Shown: positions 6,680 to 13,230, counted from the stretch's first letter. The stretch: 15,587 nt of DNA from an uncultured Gemmatimonadota bacterium (GCA_946887295.1 CAMPKP010000073.1:1-15587); one strand, 5' to 3'. Numbers and translations: made by a program. Notes: generated by a model from the sequence alone, not told the origin.

Positions 6680-6952
6680 ATGTCGGAAGAGTCTCTCAGG
6701 GTGCTGGTGGCAGGTCTCCGCTCGGAGCTTGCACGGGCCCACGATCTCGACGCGAAGGCCCGAGACGAGCTGCACGGCCTGGCTCGTGAGGTCGAGGCCG
6801 TGCTCCAGGGCCCGCCGGCGGAGACTCGACCGGCGGAACCCTCCTTGCGCGACCGTCTCGCCGACCGGGTGAGGGAGCTCGAGGTCTCCCATCCGAAGCT
6901 TTCCAGCACCGTCGGCAGCATCGTCGACACCCTGGCGTTCTACAATCTCTGA
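6680..6952 (+). CDS. DUF4404 family protein
   Basis: A 90-residue, highly charged helical protein that matches DUF4404 in length and layout: an N-terminal helix (SLRVLVAGLRSELARA), a second helix (ARDELHGLAREVEAVLQ), a variable linker rich in Pro and Glu, and the closing block LRDRLADRVRELEVSHPKLS followed by a last helix (STVGSIVDTLAFYNL). The family has no known function. The ATG at 6680 follows GGGGGAAA. The open frame extends upstream, but the upstream part reads as low-complexity Gly/Arg/His and is rejected. It precedes the PspC gene by 84 bases and could be part of an envelope-related set with it. Confidence 0.8.
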   Translation: MSEESLRVLVAGLRSELARAHDLDAKARDELHGLAREVEAVLQGPPAETRPAEPSLRDRLADRVRELEVSHPKLSSTVGSIVDTLAFYNL

Positions 6953-7036
6953 TGCACGCCCTGCGCCTGCCGCACCGAGAGCAGCACGGCCTCGCTTCAG
7001 CGCGGCAGCAGCGTCCTTGTCTCTACCGGAGGGCTT

Positions 7037-7249
7037 ATGCCCGACGTCTCGCGCCCATTGCGACGCTCGAGGACCAACCGACAGATCGCCGGGGTCATAG
7101 GCGGACTAGCCGAGTACCTTCGCATCGACCCCACCTTGCTGCGCGTGATCTATGTCGTGGGCTCGATCGTGTCGGCCGCGTTTCCGGGAATCCTGGTTTA
7201 CATCCTGCTCTGGCTGCTCATACCCGAGACCGAGGACGCGGGGAGTTGA
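7037..7249 (+). CDS. PspC domain membrane protein
   Basis: A 70-residue PspC-domain protein. The family core IAGVIGGLAEYLRIDPTLLRVIYVV (about 17-41) is complete, followed by the second hydrophobic part ending in LVYILLWLLIPE. In enterobacteria PspC senses membrane stress and relays it to PspA through PspB; free small PspC proteins in other phyla are often of unknown role. No PspA or PspF gene is in the window. GGAGGG at 7028-7033 precedes the ATG. The next gene starts 21 bases after its stop with its own strong ribosome site, so co-transcription is likely. Confidence 0.92.
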   Translation: MPDVSRPLRRSRTNRQIAGVIGGLAEYLRIDPTLLRVIYVVGSIVSAAFPGILVYILLWLLIPETEDAGS

Positions 7250-7270
7250 CCCCTCCGAGGAGGCTTGCCC

Positions 7271-7624
7271 ATGTCTGGCAGTAGTGTGCAGGACGAGCTC
7301 GCGCGCATGCGCATCATCCTCCACGACCTGGAGAGCCGCCTCGAGGCCGGGGAGGTTCCGTCTGACGGCCTGCCGGAATTCAAGAGCACCGTGGACGAGA
7401 TCAGGCTCCGCGTCTGGGGGCTGCTCACCGCCGCCGGAGCGGAGGCCCCGCGCGCGACGGCGGAGCGCTTTCGGCTGCGCCGGGCGGCCGAGTTCTGCCG
7501 CGCGCTGACCCAGGATCTTGCCGGGGGCAATGTGGCCGCGGACCACCCGGAATGGCTCGAGCTGCAGCAGGCCGCGACTCACCTGGGGACCACCATCGCC
7601 GAACACGCCGGCCGAGCCGCCTAG
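7271..7624 (+). CDS. Hypothetical helical protein
   Basis: A 117-residue soluble protein that appears all-helical: SVQDELARMRIILHDLESRL, then STVDEIRLRVWGLLTAA, then a helix through RFRLRRAAEFCRALTQDL and a last one ending in GTTIAEHAGRAA. No signal peptide, membrane segment or catalytic motif is visible. ATG 7271 is chosen because AGGAGG at 7258-7263 sits seven bases upstream; a TTG two codons earlier is possible but poorer. Its opening resembles DUF4404 (short helices of similar charge, two genes upstream), so it may be a distant relative. Function unknown. Confidence 0.65.
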   Translation: MSGSSVQDELARMRIILHDLESRLEAGEVPSDGLPEFKSTVDEIRLRVWGLLTAAGAEAPRATAERFRLRRAAEFCRALTQDLAGGNVAADHPEWLELQQAATHLGTTIAEHAGRAA

Positions 7625-7740
7625 CGCGCCCTCGGTGAGAGTCGCCCGGGGCGCACTCCTCGTTGCGGGGCCGGGTACCGGGGGCAACATTGGACGGGCT
7701 GGACCGTACCCCGTTCGATTGCTCGTGCCCGCTTTCTACT

Positions 7741-7746
7741 AGGAGG
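7741..7746 (+). promoter_or_regulatory. Strong ribosome binding site of the ScyD-like gene
   Basis: AGGAGG at 7741-7746 lies five bases before ATG 7752 and fixes this start. The 127-base spacer before it has a weak GGGTAC (7673-7678) / GTACCC (7706-7711) pair and a TTGGAC at 7690-7695 without a matching -10 at normal spacing. Confidence 0.7.
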
Positions 7747-7751
7747 TCCGT

Positions 7752-8936
7752 ATGACGATCTCCCTCCGCGCAGGTCCCATCCCCTCGCGCCCTTTCCTCC
7801 TGCTCTCCATACTGGCAGCCGCCGGCAGCGTCGCGGCCTGCGATTCTTCCATGCCCGATGAGCCGGGGCCGCCTGGCGCCGTCGCTCCGGAGGAGATTCC
7901 GCTGGCGGCAGCGCAGGCCACTCCTACCGTGTTCGCAACCGGCCTGCGGTTCCCTCGTGGATTCACCTTCGGCCCCGACGGGTCGCTGTACGTCGCCGAG
8001 GCCGGAAGCGGCGGCGACCACACGACCACGGCGTCCCAGTGCGACCAGGTGGCCCCACCGGTCGGCCCCTACGCCAACGGCAGCTCGGCGCGCATCTCCA
8101 GGATCGACACCCGGGGCCGTCGCACCACGTTCGCCCGCGGCTTCCCTTCGGCGGTGAACGCCATGGGGGATGTAGCGGGGGTCGCGGACGTCGCCTTCAT
8201 CGGCCAGCAGCTCTACGCCCTCGTCGGGGGCGGCGGATGCTCGCACGGCATCCGCAGGACCCCGGCCGGGATCGCGAGCGTCTCGCCCTCGGGCGACTGG
8301 ACGATCGTGGCCGACCTGAGCGCCTTCGTAGCCACCCATCCTGTAGCTCAGCTGGGGCCCGACGTCGAGCCCGACGGCTCCTGGTACTCGATGCTCGCCG
8401 TGGGAGGCAAGCTGTTCGTGGCCGAGGCCAACCACGGCCAGGTGCTGCGGGTGCTCCCCGCGACCGGGCGCGTGAGTCGCGTCGCCGACATCTCGGCCGC
8501 CCAGGGCCATGTGGTGCCCACCGCGCTGGGAGTGCGCCACGGGACGCTCTTCCTCGGCAACCTGGGAACGTTTCCCGTGACCCCGCGCGCGGAGAAGGTC
8601 CTCCGGGTGAGCCGTGACGGCACCGTCGCCGTCGAGGCGCGCGGGCTCACGACAGTCCTCGGGCTCGACTTCGATCCCCAGGGCCGGATGTATGTGCTGG
8701 AGACCACGCACGGCGCGGGGTTCCCCACGCCGGGCACCGGCCGGGTGGTGCGGCTCAACTCCGACGGGACCCGCGACGTCATCGTGAACCGGCTCTTCCT
8801 GCCGACGGCGATGCGGTTCGGTCCCGACGGTCGGCTCTACATCTCGAACAAGGGGTTCGGCCCGCCGCAGCCGGGTGAGATCCTGCGGGTGGACGTGCCG
8901 GGCGTGACGCCGGCCGCGGCGATCGCCGCCCGCTGA
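7752..8936 (+). CDS. ScyD/ScyE-like beta-propeller lipoprotein
   Basis: A 394-residue lipoprotein: hydrophobic leader and lipobox V27-A28-A29-C30, then an Asp at +2 and a Pro/Gly/Glu-rich linker. The mature part is a six-bladed-propeller type domain of the ScyD/ScyE family, with blade motifs such as GLRFPRGFTFGPDGSLYVAE, GLDFDPQGRMYVLE and AMRFGPDGRLYISNKG, plus the family insertion with the SQCDQV segment after the first blade. ScyD and ScyE take their name from the cyanobacterial scytonemin gene cluster, but homologues are common in other phyla with no scytonemin genes, and none are here. It probably acts at the cell envelope; substrate or partner unknown. No close downstream partner; three hairpins follow the stop. 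Confidence 0.88.
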   Translation: MTISLRAGPIPSRPFLLLSILAAAGSVAACDSSMPDEPGPPGAVAPEEIPLAAAQATPTVFATGLRFPRGFTFGPDGSLYVAEAGSGGDHTTTASQCDQVAPPVGPYANGSSARISRIDTRGRRTTFARGFPSAVNAMGDVAGVADVAFIGQQLYALVGGGGCSHGIRRTPAGIASVSPSGDWTIVADLSAFVATHPVAQLGPDVEPDGSWYSMLAVGGKLFVAEANHGQVLRVLPATGRVSRVADISAAQGHVVPTALGVRHGTLFLGNLGTFPVTPRAEKVLRVSRDGTVAVEARGLTTVLGLDFDPQGRMYVLETTHGAGFPTPGTGRVVRLNSDGTRDVIVNRLFLPTAMRFGPDGRLYISNKGFGPPQPGEILRVDVPGVTPAAAIAAR

Positions 8937-9018
8937 GCGGGACGGGGGCGAGGCGCGCCCGCCCCCGGAGCTGGTGCAGATATGCCGGCGCCTGATGGCG
9001 GCTGCCATCGGGCGCCGG
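8929..9018. terminator. Three stacked hairpins after the ScyD-like gene
   Basis: CCCGC (8929-8933) pairs with GCGGG (8937-8941) around the stop codon itself. CGGGGGCG (8943-8950) pairs with CGCCCCCG (8960-8967). CCGGCGCC-T-GATGGC (8985-8998 and on to C8999) pairs with GCCATC-G-GGCGCCGG (9004-9018) around a four-base loop, a 15-bp stem with one G-T pair. There is no T-run after any of them. This is most likely the transcript end of the ScyD-like gene and lies just upstream of the next gene's ribosome site. Confidence 0.6.
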
Positions 9019-9051
9019 TGCGCGATCCCTCGTGCTCAGGAGGTGCGGTCG

Positions 9052-9612
9052 ATGCGAGAGCGGTCAGGCGGCAGCCCGCCCGAGGGCGCCATGACATGCT
9101 CGGTGTTCATCGCGACGAGCCTCGACGGCTTCATCGCTCGGCAGGACGGTGCTCTGGACTGGCTGCCGCACGACACCAGCGAGCCTCACGGCTACGATGA
9201 GTTCATCGCCACGGTAGATGCCATCGTAATCGGCCGCAAGACGTTCGAAACGGTCCTGACCTTCGACACGTGGCCTTATGGAGCGATGCAGGTGACGGTC
9301 CTCAGCACCACGCCGACGGCCCTGAAGGCGCCCGACGGCGCGGTGTGCGAGTTCATGGCCGGTCCTCCGGAGGAGGTCGTGCGGCATCTCCGCGCACGGG
9401 GCGTGAAGCATGTCTATGTCGATGGGGGCGTCACAATCCAGGGTTTCATGGAGGCAGGCCGGATTCAGCGGATGATCATCACGCGAATCCCGGTTCTCCT
9501 CGGAAGCGGAATCCCCCTCTTCGGGCCACTGTCGCACGACGTGCGACTCCAGCACGTCGCCACCAGGTCCTATCCCAGTGGGCTGGTCCAAAGCGAATAC
9601 GTGATTGGCTGA
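9052..9612 (+). CDS. RibD C-terminal/dihydrofolate reductase-like family protein (second copy)
   Basis: A 186-residue RibD-C family protein. The signature SLDGFIARQDGALDWLP begins at residue 23. GRKTFETVL in the first third, VYVDGGVTIQGFM and RIPVLLGSGIPLFGPL in the last third match the nucleotide-binding turn and the family's closing motif. Start choice matters: ATG 9052 has AGGAGG at 9038-9043, eight bases upstream, while ATG 9091 starts directly at MTCSVFIATSLDGF but has only GAGGG nearby. The first 13 residues have no counterpart in the copy at 817, so they may be untranslated or lineage-specific. The DUF4386 gene follows 22 bases after the stop, suggesting co-transcription. Substrate unknown. 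Confidence 0.85.
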   Translation: MRERSGGSPPEGAMTCSVFIATSLDGFIARQDGALDWLPHDTSEPHGYDEFIATVDAIVIGRKTFETVLTFDTWPYGAMQVTVLSTTPTALKAPDGAVCEFMAGPPEEVVRHLRARGVKHVYVDGGVTIQGFMEAGRIQRMIITRIPVLLGSGIPLFGPLSHDVRLQHVATRSYPSGLVQSEYVIG

Positions 9613-9634
9613 ACCCAGATCGCTCGGAGGGCGC

Positions 9635-10375
9635 ATGCGGGGACACAGGACCATCCGTGCCGGGGGCCTCGCGCTGATCGTGGGGGCTGCGGCCTTTCTC
9701 GGCGTCTTTGCCTTTCTTGCTGCACGATTCGACTATCCTGCCGTCCTGGACGGCAACGCGGCGGAAGTGCTCCCCAAGCTGCTCGCCACCGGCGCCACCG
9801 GCAGGGCAGTGTGGGCCATTTACGGCCTGCTGCCGATCCTCTGGGTCCCGGCGGGCGTCGCGGCCTTTCATGCTCTCCGGCCGGTGAGCGGGGGGAGCGC
9901 ACGCATCGGCATGCTCTTCGCGGTTATTGCCGCGCTCAGCATGATGCTCGGCCTCCTGCGATGGCCCAGCATTCACTGGAAGCTGGCGGAGGAGTACGTC
10001 CGGGCCGACAGGCCCGAGCAACTGGCACTCGGTGCGGTGTTCACCGGACTCAACAGCTATCTCGGCAACTACATCGGCGAGTTTCTCGGTGAGCTCAGCG
10101 TCAGCCTGTTCTTCCTTCTCTCCGCGCTGGGCATGCTGAAACGAGAAGCCGGGTTTCCCCGCTGGATGGGCTATCTCGGCGTCGGCACCGCCGTCGCGGG
10201 TCTGGTCGGCATGTTCCGCAACGTCACCGGCGTGGTTGCTCCCATCGCCGCCGTGAACAACTATCTGTTGCCCCTGTGGATGATCGTCTTCGGGAGCGGG
10301 CTTCTGCGTTACAGCGCCCGCGCTGCGGGACGCAGCCGCGGGGAGGCGCCCCTGGAGTACCCTGTGGAGTGCTAG
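9635..10375 (+). CDS. DUF4386-like multi-pass membrane protein
   Basis: A 246-residue integral membrane protein with about six to seven hydrophobic segments: 9-30, 58-80, 91-109, about 131-146, 150-168, 178-195 and 207-224. The layout and the late block LFFLLSALGMLKREAGFPRWMGYLGVGTAVAGLVGM match DUF4386-type proteins, in which a helix is followed by a PRWLG-type turn. The family has no established function. ATG 9635 follows CGGAGG by four bases; the frame is open ten codons further upstream without a better site. It is probably read from the same transcript as the RibD-C gene before it. The C-terminal end is cytoplasmic, short and acidic. Confidence 0.72.
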   Translation: MRGHRTIRAGGLALIVGAAAFLGVFAFLAARFDYPAVLDGNAAEVLPKLLATGATGRAVWAIYGLLPILWVPAGVAAFHALRPVSGGSARIGMLFAVIAALSMMLGLLRWPSIHWKLAEEYVRADRPEQLALGAVFTGLNSYLGNYIGEFLGELSVSLFFLLSALGMLKREAGFPRWMGYLGVGTAVAGLVGMFRNVTGVVAPIAAVNNYLLPLWMIVFGSGLLRYSARAAGRSRGEAPLEYPVEC

Positions 10376-10390
10376 GGCGTCCAGGGGCGC
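10346..10390. terminator. 11-bp inverted repeat straddling the DUF4386 stop codon
   Basis: GCGCCCCTGGA (10346-10356) pairs perfectly with TCCAGGGGCGC (10380-10390). The 23-base loop holds the stop codon and a nested CCCT/AGGG fold. No T-run follows. It is a candidate transcript end for the RibD-C/DUF4386 unit; the remaining spacer to 10508 shows nothing else I can support. Confidence 0.45.
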
Positions 10391-10508
10391 TCCTTGGGCT
10401 CGCTCAGCGCCATCCGACCAATGGGAGTACCATTCGAGGACCGGACTCCGATCCACCTCCGCATTCCCCGGTGCAGCCCCTCTCGTCGCCCAGAAAGCAG
10501 GTCGTGGT

Positions 10509-10817
10509 ATGGCAGCCTACAAGGCTCTGATCGAGCGCTCCAATCGGAAGGACATCACGAACGTGGAGGTAACGGTCACCACGACTGACCTGAGCTCGGG
10601 GCGGCAGTCCTGGAGCGGAGAGTTCGTGTCGCGCAGCGCGGACGGCATCCTGCCGAACGAGCGGCTGGCCCTGACCTTCGACACGGGGCAGCGGGGCACG
10701 GCGCGGGTGAGCACGACACTGTTCGACAGCCGGTCTCCGGAGACCACCGTCGTGCAGTTCACCGGCACCGGTCCTCTCGTCCAGCTCGGCGGGCTGGCCG
10801 CGGAGTCACCTAGCTAG
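10509..10817 (+). CDS. Small hypothetical protein upstream of the PIN toxin
   Basis: A 102-residue protein I do not recognise. It looks strand-rich: NVEVTVTTTDLSSGRQSW, LALTFDTGQRGTARVSTTLF and TTVVQFTGTGPL alternate polar and hydrophobic residues. No signal peptide or membrane segment is visible. The ATG at 10509 has an AGGTCG-type site just upstream. Its stop is 22 bases before the GTG of the PIN gene, so it could be on the same transcript as the toxin-antitoxin pair. Whether it has any part in that module is unknown; it does not look like a DNA-binding antitoxin. Confidence 0.55.
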   Translation: MAAYKALIERSNRKDITNVEVTVTTTDLSSGRQSWSGEFVSRSADGILPNERLALTFDTGQRGTARVSTTLFDSRSPETTVVQFTGTGPLVQLGGLAAESPS

Positions 10818-10839
10818 ACGCCCCACAATCGGAGCCGCC

Positions 10840-11235
10840 GTGGAGCTCGTCGTGGATACCTCGGTGCTCGTCGCCGTGCTGACGGGGGAGCCGGCGCGCG
10901 AGCGGCTCATCGCCCGCGCACAGGGCGCGGAGCTCCTCGCGCCCGGCTCGGTTCACTGGGAAGTCGGAAACGCCTTCTCGGCGCTCCTCAAGCGCCGGCG
11001 ACTCAAGCTGCACGACGTTCAGGCCGCGCTCACCGCGTATGCCCAGATTCCGATCCGGCTGGTCGAGGTCGAGCTCGCGGCCGCTCTCGAGCTCGCCGAT
11101 CGGCTCGGCTTGTACGCCTACGATGCCTACCTCATGGCGTGCGCGCGGCGGCAGCGCGCTCCCCTCCTGACGCTCGACGCGAGGCTGGCGCGCTCGGCGG
11201 CGGAGGCCGGCGTGCAGGTCGTGGAGGTCTCATGA
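10840..11235 (+). CDS. PIN-domain ribonuclease toxin, VapC-like
   Basis: A 131-residue PIN-domain protein. The acidic active site is complete: D6 in VVDTSVLV, E41 in HWEVGNAF, D95 in AYDAYLMACA and D113 in LLTLDARLA. Such proteins cut RNA with bound Mg or Mn and act as toxins when freed from their antitoxin. Translation should begin at GTG 10840, eight bases after the start of GGAG at 10831-10834; this puts the first catalytic Asp at the usual position. Its TGA overlaps the ATG of the antitoxin gene by four bases, so the two are translationally coupled. Toxin-first order is the reverse of most vapBC pairs. Confidence in the PIN fold is high, in toxicity moderate. Confidence 0.9.
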   Translation: MELVVDTSVLVAVLTGEPARERLIARAQGAELLAPGSVHWEVGNAFSALLKRRRLKLHDVQAALTAYAQIPIRLVEVELAAALELADRLGLYAYDAYLMACARRQRAPLLTLDARLARSAAEAGVQVVEVS

Positions 11236-11453
11236 AGGAGTTCACCTACTCGGAGGCGCGGCAGCGGCTGGCCGCCCTGCTCGAGCGCGCCCGTCGCGAG
11301 GGCGCGGTTCGCATTCGGCGCAAGGACGGGCAGGTATTCGTGCTCCGACCCGAGAAATCGGCGGGCTCACCCCTGGACGTGCCGGCGATCCCCGCCCGGC
11401 TCGGTCGCGACGAGATCCTGGACGCGATCCGGGAAGGGCGCCGCGCACTCTGA
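11232..11453 (+). CDS. Phd/YefM-like antitoxin
   Basis: A 73-residue partner of the PIN toxin. Residues 1-40 (MKEFTYSEARQRLAALLERA, then REGAVRIRRKDGQVFVLRP) have the Phd/YefM arrangement: a strand, a helix, then a second strand, which forms the dimeric DNA-binding part. The C-terminal tail (about 50-73, ending in DEILDAIREGRRAL) is the expected toxin-wrapping helix. The ATG overlaps the toxin stop (ATGA). Such antitoxins usually repress their own promoter, but the operator cannot lie in front of this gene because the toxin and possibly the 10509 gene come first. Confidence 0.8.
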   Translation: MKEFTYSEARQRLAALLERARREGAVRIRRKDGQVFVLRPEKSAGSPLDVPAIPARLGRDEILDAIREGRRAL

Positions 11454-11498
11454 GACTCTTCGCCCGTGCGACGAGCCAGGGTGGACTCCCTTCGAATG

Positions 11499-11560
11499 CC
11501 GCCGGAGCCGAGCCGGCCGCCGGCGGAAAGCGAGCTCCCCGTTGGTCTCGGTGAGCTCGC
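11499..11560. terminator. Two inverted repeats between convergent genes
   Basis: CCGCCGG (11499-11505) pairs with CCGGCGG (11520-11526), and GCGAGCTC (11530-11537) pairs with GAGCTCGC (11553-11560) around a 15-base loop. They sit between the stops of the antitoxin (plus) and the VOC gene (minus). Read on the minus strand, the second stem is followed by TTTCCG, a short T-stretch. A two-way terminator is the simplest reading. Confidence 0.5.
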
Positions 11561-11587
11561 CTGACGACGCGCCTGGGTCGATCGGTG

Positions 11588-12070
11588 CTACGACGCCGAT
11601 TGCATCTGCGAAAAGAAGGCCTCGGCGCGCTTCTGCATCTCCTCGGGTGTCAGGTCCTCTATATGCTGGGCGAGCCACCACTGGTGGCCGAACGGATCCT
11701 CGACGCAGCCGCTACGATCGCCCCAGAACTGGTCGGCGAGCGGCATGATCGGCTTGGCCCCGGCGTCGACGGCCCGCGTCCAGGCGGCATCCACGTTCTC
11801 CTGATAGACGAAGAAGCTGACCGGGGTGCCGCCATACGACTTCGGACTTCTGCCGCCCTGCTCCGGCATCTCTTCGCCCAGCATGATGACCGAGTCGCCG
11901 ATCCGCAGCTCCGCGTGCATGATCGTCCCGTCGGGTGCCGGGAACCGCATGATTTCTTCGGCTCCTAATGCTTTCTTGTAGAAGTCGATGGCCTCCGCCG
12001 CCCCGGCGACGACCAGACTGGGTGTGACGGTGTGATACCCCCTCGGAATCGCCTGCGCCTTCTTTGCCAT
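11588..12070 (-). CDS. PhnB-like VOC (glyoxalase-fold) family protein
   Basis: A 160-residue vicinal-oxygen-chelate fold protein of the PhnB/YdcE-like branch, the only minus-strand gene in the window. Marks are the opening PSLVVAGAAEAIDFYKKALGAEE (here split: PSLVVAGA, then AIDFYKKALGAEE), PDGTIMHAELRIGDSVIMLG, and the closing FWGDRSGCVEDPFGHQWWLA followed by a helix EDLTPEEMQKRAEAFF. The HAEL, and the E in VEDPFG, are typical ligand positions of the fold, but many PhnB-like members have no proven enzyme activity. ATG is at 12068-12070 with AGGAGG at 12075-12080 on the minus strand. An ORF extension upstream to 12133 lacks a ribosome site. It is divergent from the gene at 12360. Confidence 0.88.
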   Translation of the reverse strand: MAKKAQAIPRGYHTVTPSLVVAGAAEAIDFYKKALGAEEIMRFPAPDGTIMHAELRIGDSVIMLGEEMPEQGGRSPKSYGGTPVSFFVYQENVDAAWTRAVDAGAKPIMPLADQFWGDRSGCVEDPFGHQWWLAQHIEDLTPEEMQKRAEAFFSQMQSAS

Positions 12071-12092
12071 GATGGCCTCCTGCTCTCGTGAA

Positions 12093-12136
12093 TGGTGCCT
12101 GCGCAATATTGGAAACCGGTCCGGCGCAGGCAACCA
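12093..12136 (-). promoter_or_regulatory. Possible promoter of the VOC gene inside an inverted repeat
   Basis: On the minus strand TTGCCT (12133-12128) is followed after exactly 17 bases by AATATT (12110-12105), a fair -35/-10 pair about 35 bases upstream of the VOC start. The two elements lie within or beside GCCTGCGC (12097-12104) and GCGCAGGC (12124-12131), an inverted repeat that extends by a base pair and, past a bulge, three more. The stem arms could be a repressor site or the flank of a weak promoter. Confidence 0.35.
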
Positions 12137-12359
12137 CGTGGTGTCTCGAAGGTGGACATTCGAACGAGCCGCGTGATCTGCACCGTGGCAAGCGGCCGCT
12201 TGCGTCGCGAGGTCCCCAGCCCCCCGCCGATATTGGGTGCATGACCGCCCGCGCCTGAAGCGGCTCGGCAGCTTCGAATCGGCTAACCTTCGGGGTGCGT
12301 TACGGCTGTGGTCTTCACGAGCCGTCCCCGAGCGGCGGCGGCACGACAGAGGAGGCGAA

Positions 12360-13154
12360 GTGAGTTGGGAAGCTGTGTGGGCCGGTGCAGGAGTCGCGCG
12401 TCAGTTCGTGCAGCGCCTGTCGGAGCTGGACCCGGTAGAGCTGCGGCAGGCCGTTCCTCCCATCCTCGACCGAGATCCCTATCTGAGCGCCTGGACCAAT
12501 GTCCAGGCAGCGTTGGGGAACGCGCCAGCAGGCGACCGGGAAGCCTTCGAGCCGCTTCTTGCGGAGCTCGATGCCCGCATCGAGGTCCTGGACCTCGAGC
12601 CGACAATGCGCGAGGCGGCCCGACGGGCTCTGCGTGGGCTCGTGTCGCAGCCCTGGCTCCTGACGCCGGAAAGTCTGACGTTCGTCTACGAGCCGTTCGA
12701 GAGTGTGATCCCCCTGGCCTCTCTGGGTGCTGTGAACCCGCCCCCCGCACAAGTTTCAGGAGAGACGAACGTGAATCAGCCCGACGAGCGGCTCCGGCCG
12801 CATCCCGCCACTCGATTGGCGGGTCCGGTGGTGGCCCTCGATCTTCCGGACCTCGCCCGCGCCCTGCACGCCGAGCCGCACCCGGCGAAGGACGGCCACC
12901 GGCAGGTAGGGCTGATTCACCGCGGCCCGCTGCGCCTCCTGCTCTTCACCTTCGAGCCCGGCGGCCGCCTGGTCGAGCATCGGGCCCCCGGCCAGGTGGT
13001 GATTCACTGTCTGCGGGGAGAACTGGCGGTCGAGGCAGGCGCAGCCCGACATACGCTGGGCGGCGGGGAGGCGCTCGTGCTGGAGCCGGACGTGCCGCAC
13101 TCGGTGGAGGCCCTCGCCGAAAGCGAGATGCTGCTGACGGTGTGCATGGGCTGA
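12360..13154 (+). CDS. Helical-domain/cupin fusion, or two in-frame proteins
   Basis: From GTG 12360 (AGGAGG at 12350-12355) the frame encodes 264 residues: a helical N-terminal part of about 130 residues that I do not recognise (QFVQRLSELDPVELRQAVPP, then EPLLAELDARIEVLDLEPTM and VYEPFESVIPLASLG), and a C-terminal cupin_2 barrel. The cupin starts close to a second GTG at 12771, which has its own AGGAGAG at 12758-12764 seven bases upstream, so a separate 127-residue cupin could also be made. The cupin motif 1 reads EHRAPGQVVIHCLRGEL, where the second His is Ala, and motif 2 keeps DVPHSVEA. This HRAPG type is common in non-enzymatic or sensor cupins. No stop separates the parts. Whether one or two proteins are made is open. 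Confidence 0.65.
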   Translation: MSWEAVWAGAGVARQFVQRLSELDPVELRQAVPPILDRDPYLSAWTNVQAALGNAPAGDREAFEPLLAELDARIEVLDLEPTMREAARRALRGLVSQPWLLTPESLTFVYEPFESVIPLASLGAVNPPPAQVSGETNVNQPDERLRPHPATRLAGPVVALDLPDLARALHAEPHPAKDGHRQVGLIHRGPLRLLLFTFEPGGRLVEHRAPGQVVIHCLRGELAVEAGAARHTLGGGEALVLEPDVPHSVEALAESEMLLTVCMG

Positions 13155-13166
13155 GCCGAGAGATCG

Positions 13167-13188
13167 GGCACTGGGTCGACCCAGTGCC
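13167..13188. terminator. Perfect 22-bp palindrome after the cupin gene
   Basis: The arm GGCACTGGGTC (13167-13177) is exactly complementary to GACCCAGTGCC (13178-13188), starting 12 bases after the stop codon. As RNA it folds as a nine-base stem with a TCGA loop. No T-run follows. It could end the upstream transcript or serve as a dimeric protein-binding site. Confidence 0.6.
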
Positions 13189-13204
13189 GGAGATCGGCGC
13201 AGTA

Positions 13205-13210
13205 TTGACA
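13205..13210 (+). promoter_or_regulatory. Perfect TTGACA hexamer, possible -35
   Basis: TTGACA lies 17 bases past the first palindrome and 174 bases before the HAF gene. With a 17-base gap the -10 would be TAGCGT, which is poor; TACATA at 13224-13229 is better but only 13 bases away. The promoter is therefore only a candidate. Confidence 0.3.
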
Positions 13211-13230
13211 GCCGCTGTCCCGCTACATAG

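Noticed and set aside
6477..6680. Possible small plus-strand gene starting MSTPAVQAQ
   Set aside because: There is no ribosome site before the ATG, the frame runs into the DUF4404 gene out of frame, and composition becomes Arg/Ser/Gly low complexity.
7752..8936. Part of a scytonemin pathway
   Set aside because: Only the propeller protein resembles ScyD/ScyE; no ScyA, ScyB or ScyC-like genes are present, and the family is widespread outside cyanobacteria.
763..8977. GCTGGTGC shared by three spacers (763-770, 2999-3006, 8970-8977), each after a hairpin
   Set aside because: By base composition about one copy of this 8-mer is expected in the window by chance, and flanking similarity is weak. 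A motif search over the genome would be needed to take it further.
7425..9008. 527-residue open frame on the minus strand
   Set aside because: It lies opposite the well-supported ScyD-like gene and the gene before it, has low-complexity Arg/Gly/Ala/His content and no domain signature. Long antisense frames are expected at this GC content.
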